From: Elusimicrobiota bacterium
GTDB taxonomy: Bacteria; CG03; SLGR01; JAGXOG01
Length of the DNA stretch: 5,207 bases
Assembly: GCA_027858455.1 (NCBI GenBank)
Contig: JAQICQ010000012.1
Coordinates: 1 to 5,207, forward strand
Direction: 5' to 3'
Shown: positions 1-5,207 of the stretch, piece by piece
How positions within the stretch are numbered: position 1 is the first letter of the stretch
Layout of the letters: each line of letters begins with the position of its first letter
Translations under genes and position numbers: made by a program
Notes under the pieces: model-generated
What the model was told of the DNA's origin: nothing
Databases searched by the model: none
What the model saw: the letters and a program-made list of their open reading frames with translations, nothing else

Positions 1-120
1 GAACATGGGCAATTTTGTAAAGAGGAAGTTGATGGTTTCCGCGTAATTCATATTCGCAAATGTATTGCTGATGAATATATTTATCCACTTACTTTAAAAA
101 CTACTTTCTTTTACGATACA
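1..120 (+). repeat. Type A Ig-like module A0, C-terminal end only
   Basis: Residues 1-40 look like the last strands of a type A module: a D-G-F-R-V strand (11-15) in the place of the usual Y-x-V-x-x-x-A-x-D, then the closing T-F-F-Y-D-T (35-40) leading into A-A-P-D. The stretch is AT-rich (about 32% GC by hand count) and holds two of the protein's six cysteines, C6 and C21. The rest of the module lies upstream of the window. Confidence 0.55.
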
Positions 121-3100
121 GCAGCTCCGGATGCAGAAGTTACATCTCCTGCGGGGAATTATATCTCTTCAGGAGGAAATATTGAAGGGACAAGCGCCGA
201 TCCGACTCTCGGAGAAACAGACAGTGTTTTTGTGAGATTACAGAGAGAAGATAATAATAAATACTGGAAAGTATCAGCTTCTTCCTGGAGTACGGGAGAA
301 GTATGGAATTCTGCGAACCTGTCGGCGGACGGAACATATTGGTATCTAAACAATCCCACCCCTGACTGGGAGGAGATAAGCGATGGTTATGAAGTAAACG
401 TAAAAGCTAAAGATAAAGCTGCAAATTATCAAAGTATATACGACACGGCAACTTTTAAAGCTGATTTTTCCGCTCCTTCTTCCACAATAGCTCTTCCGGC
501 CGAAGGATGGAGCTATGATAATTTACCGGATATTAAAGGTACTTCTTCGGATAATTTTATCGTTAATAAAATAAGAGTGGATATAGAAAGAGTGGGAGCT
601 GGAGATTATCACTGGAATGATTCGGTGTCAACCTGGACAGAGACCGGAGGCAGCGCATACTTCAACGACCAAAATATAGGCGCAGCTTCCAGCTACTGGA
701 CATTTTCTGTAAATATACCCACTAATTGCTGGGAAGCAGGTGAGAGTTATATAGTAACGGTACATGCTGTTGACGGCGCTAACGCGGAAGAAGGTACAAC
801 CGCTTATAATCAGAAATCGTTTAGTTTTACCGCGCGTCCCACAGTTTTTAAGATGTCTATATCGGCGACCGGCGACCCCGTGGCAGGAGTAAGTTACGAT
901 ATTACCGGCACTGCCTGGGACGAAAACAATGTTGCCGTAGCCTCTGCTTATAGAGAGCAGGTTCATTTTACAAGTGATGACGGCGCGGCAGTTTTACCCG
1001 GGGATTATACTTTTACTACAGGCGATTCAGGTGTGCATAGTTGGACTGTCGCTGACGGTGATGGTATTATGTTTAAAACTGCCGGGTCAAAATATTTAAA
1101 GATAGAAGACGCTGACAGCGACCCGAATATATCAACTTCAACTACATATAATGTTCTTCCGGGCGCGATAGATAATTTCTCGCTTACGCTGCTTCCAACA
1201 GGTGTAACGGCAGGTTCTGCGGAAGATTTAAAAGTAACGGCAAAAGACGCCTACGGAAATACAAAGACCAACTATGTTTCTACGATAACATTTACCTGGG
1301 GAAATGACGGAGACGCGACGGTGGCAGACTACCCGGATCTATATAAATTTGAATCCGGAGATAACGGTGAACATTTATTCTCAAGTTCAATAACATTTAA
1401 GACGGCAAATATAGGCGTCGGAAATGCATCAAATAACGGCTGGGATTTCAGAGTTGAGGATTCTGAGGATCCCGGAGTTTACGGTGTAGTTAATAATATT
1501 ATATGTTCTCCGGGAACCAGAAACAGGTTTGAAGTAACTATGGATACCGGTCCGTGGTCTGCGGGCTTTTCAGGTAAAAAAGCTACAGTGACCGTTGAAG
1601 CGCTTGACGCCTATGACAATAGATTATCTACGGGAACAAATCTCTATAATAAGACATATACCAAGACAGTTTCCTTTACTTCTTCGGACGGACAGGCTAC
1701 ATTACCTGCTGATTATGATTTTACTACGGGGCCGGGCGGGGATAACGGATATTATGAATATAATGCTTCGGTAATATTAAAGACCGCCGGGAATCAATCG
1801 GTAACCGCCGACGACGGAACCATATCGGGGTCTCAGACCGGTATAGGAGTAAACGCCGGAAATGCTACAGGTTTTAATGTTTCCATGAGCCAAAATGTAG
1901 ATGCCGGTTCAGCCGAGAATATAACCATAACTGCCGAGGATGATTACGGTAATACCGATACTGATTATACCGGTACGATAGATTTTGACTCAGATAACGG
2001 CAACTGGACGGATTCAGGGCTTTATGCGTTTATAGGGTACAATGACGGCTATAAGGAGCTTCCAACCTGGGTTACATTAAAAGAATCAACCTATGAAAAT
2101 GGAGCTGAATTTCAGGTAGAGGTTTTTGAACAGGGAACTCCCGCAAAGAACGGGTTCCAGAACAATATAGATGTAACCGCGGCGAGCGCTTCAGGATTTC
2201 TTGTATCCGGGATAGATGATCCGACGGATGCAGGAGTTAAGAATAGTGTTTCGGTTGAAGTAAATGACTCATACGGCAACAGGGCTCTTGTCTATGACGG
2301 TGTTGTTACTTTTACTTCCGATGACGCTTCAGCTACATTTCCGGGTGATCACGAATTTACAACCGATGTTGATCAGGGGAATAAAGTATTTTCTTCAACA
2401 GTTGTATTTGAAACTGTGGGACTCTGGTATTTTAAAGCCGAAGATGTTGCGGCCGACGGCAAAGGAGTTGACGGTATAACCGGGCAGCAATCCAATATTG
2501 ACGTCGATCCAGCCGTGGCGACATCGTTCAGCGTTACGGCGTCCACTAATCAGGTTATAGATGAACAGTTTGATTTTACCGTAACGGCTAAAGATAGTTA
2601 TGGAAATACCGTTACTGATTATTCGGGAGAAGTGGATTTTTACTCCGATGCTTCGGATTATACCTTTGCACTTGCCGCGTATCAGTTTATGACTTACGGT
2701 GCGGGAATTGATGACGGCAGCCATTCTTTTACAGGTACAGACGGCGTAGAGATATCAACTTCGGGTTCTTATTATATAGAGGCAAACGATGCTGTAAACA
2801 GTATAGACGGTCAGCAGACAGGTATTTATGTGACGACCCGCCCTGATTCAAAACTGACATTTCCCTCGGATAATGACAATATAAACGCTCTCACACCACC
2901 CGCTATTGCGGGAACCCTTTATGATGACGAGGCCATTTCCGAGGTAAAAATAAAAATCCTCAAAGGTTCCGACCAATGGGATGAATCCATCCCCGATTGG
3001 GTTTCGTATGAATACTGGAATGATTGTAATGTCTATTCCTCCTCATGGACATACACGGCTACGGAGCCCGGTTGGATATCAGGAGGTAATTTTAAAATTG

Positions 3101-5207
3101 TTTCAAGAGCGAAAGACAACAAAGATAATTTTGATATAACTCTTACGACAATAACATTTCTCTTTGATAACGATGATCCCGTCACCGTTTTTACCGCTCC
3201 CACACAGGACGGGCACAGAAACACCGTTCCGTTCAGAGTTGAAGGAACAGCTCTTGACGAGCCGGCAAATGACTCGGGTCTTGCGCAGTTGAAATTGAGA
3301 GTTACGCAAATTCTCACAGACGGCACAACTGAGTACTGGGATGAGTTTACAAAAGATTGGGTGACTACTCCGGTCTGGGTGACCGAGGCGGCCGGAACTT
3401 ACTGGATTCAAGAAACAACGCCGACCTGGAATGATCCTTCCGATGGTCTTTTTTACAGGATTTACACCTATCACAAGGATTTTGCTACTAACATAGAAAG
3501 CACAAAAACTGTAACATTTATTTATGACGAAACAGCGCCGGATTCATATTTAGGGAAACCGGATTCGGCATTTGAAAACGATATAAGTTTGGCCAAAATA
3601 TGGGGCACTTCTGTTGATCACCCTGATCCTCCTTATTGGAACGCCGGAGTAAATGCCGTCCAGGTCAGGATTTCTTCGGGACCTCTTTACTGGGACGGAA
3701 ATTCATATGAGAACCTCTCTCCGGCAAATGCCTGGCAGAACGCCGGTATCTGGACTTCTTCATGGACATATACTTCCGTTGCGGGAGCATTTGTAGACGG
3801 CTCGTCTTTTACGGTTAACTGCCGCGCGATAGACAATACTACTTCCGACGGAACTTCAAATCCGAATACTGAGACCTCCATATCAACTGCTTCTTTTATT
3901 TATGATACTACCGATCCGCAGTCCTGGATGGATATACCCGACGCCGCGCAAACTTATGAGACAATGGATTCAGTTTACGGTACAACTTCGGATGACGCCC
4001 CGGGCGATATAAATTATGTAAAGATAAGAATTCAACAGGTTACCGGCGGCAGTTATGATAACGCATACTGGGATTGGAACAGTAATACATGGGAAACTTC
4101 GCCCGTTCAGGAATGGTCTGACGCGATAAACCCCTCGGGAGTCAACTGGTCGAAGGATACATCCGGAGTAAGCTGGGAGGCCACCGCATCAGGTGTTGAT
4201 TATAAGACCTGGGCAGTAGCTTACGATAAAGCGGCAAACAGCGAAACTGTTGATGCCGGAACAAGCTGGACTTTTACCTCGCCTTATCCCCAGACAAGGG
4301 TTACAGATCCGGCCGGCCTTTCGATTGACCCTGATTATTATTACGAACCCTCAACCATAGACGGGACCGCTGATGCCTATACCAATGATAATAAAGCTTA
4401 TGTCATTATCTCTTCGGCGCCGTCTTTCGGGACTTTCTGGGATAATGACACAGAAACCTGGTCGTCAATCCAGTTCAAAATACAGATAGATACCAATCCT
4501 TCTGTTTCGTTTCCTGGCTCGTGGCAAGCGACGATATCGACTAATGTATGGCAAAATACAGTGGAGTATAAAGTCTGGTCTACAGGCGAAGGCCCCGCCG
4601 GATGGCAGCAGAGCCCTTCGGATTACAGTCAGTATTTCTATATTGACCGCGATAAACCGGATTCATTTCTGCAGGACCCAGCCAACGGGGATCATAAAAA
4701 CTCCGGGATCGCTACAATTTCAGGAACATCCGAGGATATCTCACCGGGAGAGATGGGGGCCCTACAGCTCCGCATCCAGTACGGAGCAAATTACTATGAC
4801 GGCGCAAAATGGGTGGGAGTAGCTGATACGTGGCTGAATACAACCGTTAACGACGGCACGTTTGATGAGCAGTCCGAGGACTGGACATGGACGGTTACTT
4901 ATCCGACAGAGGCATGGAAGAATGAGGGGAGCTACTATATAAGAACGAGAGCTAAAGACAGCGTCCAGCCGACGCCTAATCAGGAGACCTCTTACGGCGT
5001 CGCGGATATAGTTGTAGATGATACTCTCCCGACCTCGGCAATAACGGCGCCTTCGACATATTTTTACAAATCGCTGCCGCTTATAAAGGGTACGGGAGAA
5101 GATACCTCGCCCGGTATTTGGACAGCATTGACTTTAAGGATCAAGAACAAAGACACGACAAACTACTGGTCAGGCAGCGGATGGGTTCCCGATTCAAATA
5201 ATTGGCA
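1..5207 (+). CDS. Giant Ig-like repeat protein, likely secreted or surface adhesin; partial at both ends
   Basis: Frame 1 is open over all 1735 complete codons plus two bases, with no start or stop of its own. No in-frame ATG occurs before codon 285, so the start lies upstream. The translation is a tandem array of two Ig-like module types in the order A0-A2, B1-B6, A3-A9. Type A carries G-T-x-x-D, Y-W-D...W and a closing F-x-Y-D-x-x-x-P; type B carries A-G...T-V-x-A-x-D-x-Y-G-N, as in Big_1/invasin-like repeats. Composition is acidic (residues 621-720: 18 Asp/Glu against 3 Lys/Arg) with only six cysteines (6, 21, 243, 502, 1009, 1274). About 58 tryptophans are all TGG and no TGA is in frame, so the standard code fits. 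No enzyme domain, signal peptide or anchor is visible. By analogy with such arrays it probably acts outside the cell in adhesion or as a structural spacer; this is inference. Coding status is near certain, function is not. Confidence 0.95.
121..471 (+). repeat. Type A Ig-like module A1
   Basis: Residues 41-157. It opens with A-A-P-D and a V-T-S-P strand, has G-T-S-A-D at 63-67, the aromatic motif Y-W (88-89) followed by W96, a third aromatic strand at Y-W-Y (113-115), then V-N-V-K-A-K-D-K-A (about 132-140). It closes on T-F-K-A-D (151-155), a weakened form of the usual T-F-x-Y-D. It is separated from A2 by G-T to G-T spacing of 117 residues. Confidence 0.65.
472..840 (+). repeat. Type A Ig-like module A2
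   Basis: Residues 158-280. It opens with A-P-S-S-T-I, has G-T-S-S-D at 180-184, the aromatic motif as Y-H-W-N-D...W (203-212), Y-W-T-F-S-V at 232-237, and Y-I-V-T-V-H-A-V-D (about 250-258). It ends in S-F-T-A-R-P without the Y-D-T. C243 lies just before the last strands. This is the last type A module before the switch to type B. Confidence 0.65.
841..1167 (+). repeat. Type B (Big_1-like) module B1, divergent
   Basis: Residues 281-389. It starts with a K-M-S-I-S-A-T strand, then A-G-V and I-T-G-T-A-W-D-E-N-N (301-310) in the position of the usual T-V-x-A-x-D-x-Y-G-N. The second half is typical: S-D-D-G-A-A-V-L-P-G-D-Y-T-F-T-T (325-340), then F-K-T-A-G-S-K-Y-L (about 358-366). It is the most divergent type B copy at the first motif and sits at the A-to-B junction. 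Confidence 0.6.
1168..1524 (+). repeat. Type B (Big_1-like) module B2
   Basis: Residues 390-508. It carries I-D-N-F-S-L-T, then A-G-S-A-E-D-L-K-V-T-A-K-D-A-Y-G-N (404-420), a clear family signature. The P-x-D-Y-x-F-T-T segment is replaced by a variant with Y-K-F-E-S-G-D-N-G-E-H (about 448-458), followed by I-T-F-K-T-A-N. It ends near C502 and is the longest type B copy (about 119 residues). Confidence 0.72.
1525..1869 (+). repeat. Type B (Big_1-like) module B3
   Basis: Residues 509-623. It carries R-F-E-V-T-M, then A-G...A-T-V-T-V-E-A-L-D-A-Y-D-N (521-540), with Asp replacing Gly in Y-G-N. S-S-D-G-Q-A-T-L-P-A-D-Y-D-F-T-T (561-576) matches the same segment of B1 closely. It closes with L-K-T-A-G-N-Q-S-V-T-A-D-D-G-T-I and a Q-T-G-I strand also found at the end of B6. 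Confidence 0.72.
1870..2193 (+). repeat. Type B (Big_1-like) module B4
   Basis: Residues 624-731. It carries G-F-N-V-S-M, A-G-S-A-E-N-I-T-I-T-A-E-D-D-Y-G-N (635-651) and then T-D-T-D-Y-T-G-T-I-D-F (652-662), nearly the same as in B6. The middle is a variant without P-x-D-Y-x-F-T-T. The C-terminal half (about 665-725) is poorly conserved, so this border is less certain. It is strongly acidic, with few Lys or Arg. Confidence 0.68.
2194..2523 (+). repeat. Type B (Big_1-like) module B5
   Basis: Residues 732-841. It carries G-F-L-V-S-G, A-G-V...V-S-V-E-V-N-D-S-Y-G-N (744-760), and S-D-D-A-S-A-T-F-P-G-D-H-E-F-T-T (773-788), matching B1 and B3. Then come V-V-F-E-T-V-G-L-W-Y-F-K-A-E-D (801-815) and D-G-I-T-G-Q-Q-S-N-I. 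The Y-G-N is spaced exactly 109 residues from those of B4 and B6. Confidence 0.72.
2524..2838 (+). repeat. Type B (Big_1-like) module B6
   Basis: Residues 842-946. It carries S-F-S-V-T-A, then F-T-V-T-A-K-D-S-Y-G-N (859-869) and T-V-T-D-Y-S-G-E-V-D-F (870-880). The A-G before the strand is replaced by I-D-E-Q. It ends with Y-Y-I-E-A-N-D-A and I-D-G-Q-Q-T-G-I (935-942). It is the shortest type B copy (about 105 residues) and the last before the return to type A. Confidence 0.7.
2839..3174 (+). repeat. Type A Ig-like module A3
   Basis: Residues 947-1058. It opens with R-P-D-S-K-L-T-F-P, has G-T-L-Y-D-D at 971-976, V-K-I-K-I-L, the aromatic motif Q-W-D...D-W (992-1000), S-S-W-T-Y-T (1014-1019), and F-K-I-V-S-R-A-K-D-N. 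It closes on T-F-L-F-D-N-D-D-P (1052-1060). C1009 lies between the aromatic motif and the W-T-Y-T strand. Confidence 0.7.
3175..3534 (+). repeat. Type A Ig-like module A4
   Basis: Residues 1059-1178. It has P-V-T-V-F-T-A-P, G-T-A-L-D-E (1082-1087), L-K-L-R-V-T, the full aromatic motif Y-W-D-E...D-W (1112-1120), Y-W-I-Q (1134-1137), and Y-R-I-Y-T-Y-H-K-D-F-A-T-N. It closes on a canonical T-F-I-Y-D-E-T-A-P (1172-1180). Together with A5 it defines the type A consensus best. Confidence 0.75.
3535..3912 (+). repeat. Type A Ig-like module A5
   Basis: Residues 1179-1304. It has A-P-D-S-Y-L, G-T-S-V-D (1202-1206), V-Q-V-R-I-S-S, and Y-W-D-G-N-S-Y (1230-1236), where Tyr takes the place of the second Trp. 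S-S-W-T-Y-T (1253-1258) is identical in protein sequence to that of A3. It ends F-T-V-N-C-R-A-I-D-N and S-F-I-Y-D-T-T-D-P. C1274 is in the penultimate strand. Confidence 0.73.
3913..4284 (+). repeat. Type A Ig-like module A6
   Basis: Residues 1305-1428. It has G-T-T-S-D-D (1327-1332), V-K-I-R-I-Q-Q, and an extended aromatic motif Y-W-D-W-N...W (1356-1364). W1392 lies in the S-W-E-A-T-A strand, followed by V-A-Y-D-K-A-A-N-S. The closing strand is S-W-T-F-T-S-P without Y-D-T. It has the longest spacing to its neighbour (128 residues, G-T to G-T). Confidence 0.7.
4285..4653 (+). repeat. Type A Ig-like module A7, divergent
   Basis: Residues 1429-1551. It has Y-P-Q-T-R-V-T-D-P, G-T-A-D (1455-1458), the aromatic motif F-W-D-N...T-W (1479-1487) and S-W-Q-A-T-I-S-T (1507-1514). 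The usual R-A-K-D strand is missing; V-E-Y-K-V-W-S-T-G occupies that place. It closes on Y-F-Y-I-D-R-D-K-P (1545-1553). It is the most diverged complete type A module. Confidence 0.65.
4654..5025 (+). repeat. Type A Ig-like module A8
   Basis: Residues 1552-1675. It has K-P-D-S-F-L, G-T-S-E-D (1575-1579), S-P-G...A-L-Q-L-R-I (1581-1592), Y-Y-D-G-A-K-W (1598-1604), D-W-T-W-T-V-T-Y-P (1627-1635), and Y-Y-I-R-T-R-A-K-D-S. It closes on I-V-V-D-D-T-L-P. The segment 1577-1592 is closely matched 122 residues later in A9. Confidence 0.72.
5026..5207 (+). repeat. Type A Ig-like module A9, N-terminal half only
   Basis: Residues 1676-1735. It has L-P-T-S-A-I-T-A-P, G-T-G-E-D (1697-1701), S-P-G...A-L-T-L-R-I (1703-1714) and Y-W-S-G-S-G-W (1722-1728). 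The window ends before the W-T-x-T and closing strands, so at least half a module lies downstream. Confidence 0.7.

Noticed and set aside
140..359. Two overlapping short minus-strand open frames (140-337 and 159-359)
   Set aside because: They are antisense to module A1, overlap each other, and have no recognisable motif.
853..855. First in-frame ATG (codon 285) as a possible gene start
   Set aside because: The 284 codons before it are open and contain type A modules with the same motifs as those downstream, so this is an internal methionine.
2264..2479. Short + strand open frame, out of phase with the main gene
   Set aside because: It lies within module B5, whose frame 1 translation carries the conserved Y-G-N and P-G-D-H-E-F-T-T motifs. 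The Leu/Thr-rich start of the alternative frame mimics a signal peptide by chance.
3103..3474. A 123-codon open frame on the minus strand, with others at 628-966, 2395-2724, 3033-3326 and 3687-3881
   Set aside because: All lie antisense to a frame that shows repeated Ig-like motifs throughout. Their translations show no repeat pattern or recognisable domain, and several overlap each other in different frames. They are shadows of the + strand gene.
4544..4822. 92-codon + strand open frame, out of phase
   Set aside because: It overlaps the A7-A8 junction, where frame 1 keeps the expected module motifs. The alternative product has no recognisable domain.
1..5207. CRISPR array or tandem DNA repeat array
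   Set aside because: The periodicity is at the protein level only. Repeat units are about 315-380 bases and diverged in DNA, with no short identical repeats separated by spacers.
1..5207. Alternative genetic code with TGA read as Trp
   Set aside because: About 58 tryptophan codons are all TGG and no in-frame TGA occurs in 1735 codons, which argues for the standard bacterial code.
1..5207. A defence, toxin or other multi-gene system
   Set aside because: Only one gene is present, and it shows no catalytic, nucleic-acid-binding or toxin domain. Neighbouring genes lie outside the window.

Overview
The whole 5207-base window lies inside one protein-coding gene on the + strand. Frame 1 reads from base 1 to base 5205 (1735 codons) with no stop, and the gene runs off both edges. 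The visible part alone would be a protein of roughly 185-190 kDa. No catalytic domain, signal peptide, membrane segment, cell-wall anchor or secretion domain is visible; the true ends lie outside the window. There is no intergenic DNA, so no promoter, ribosome binding site, terminator, RNA gene, mobile element or CRISPR array can be supported.

The protein is an array of beta-rich, immunoglobulin-like modules of two kinds. Type A (about 111-128 residues) has a G-T-x-x-D motif, then an aromatic Y-W-D...W motif, then a W-T-x-T strand, and ends in F-x-Y-D-x-x-x-P. It is very rich in tryptophan. Type B (about 105-119 residues) resembles bacterial Big_1/invasin-like modules: A-G followed by T-V-x-A-x-D-x-Y-G-N, and in half the copies P-x-D-Y-x-F-T-T. 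The order is: end of A0 (1-120), A1-A2 (121-840), B1-B6 (841-2838), A3-A8 (2839-5025), start of A9 (5026-5207). Module borders are hand-placed and uncertain by several residues.

The likely role is a giant secreted or surface-displayed adhesin or structural protein. This is inferred from the tandem Ig-like architecture, the acidic Asp/Asn/Thr/Ser-rich composition and the very low cysteine content (6 in 1735 residues). No ligand or partner can be named.

The source looks bacterial. All of about 58 tryptophans are TGG and no in-frame TGA occurs, which fits the standard bacterial code. GC is moderate, and ATA (Ile) and AGA (Arg) codons are common. Giant repeat proteins of this style are known from uncultured lineages such as Elusimicrobiota and Omnitrophota and from some other large-genome bacteria. 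That placement is a low-confidence guess from resemblance, not something the sequence proves.
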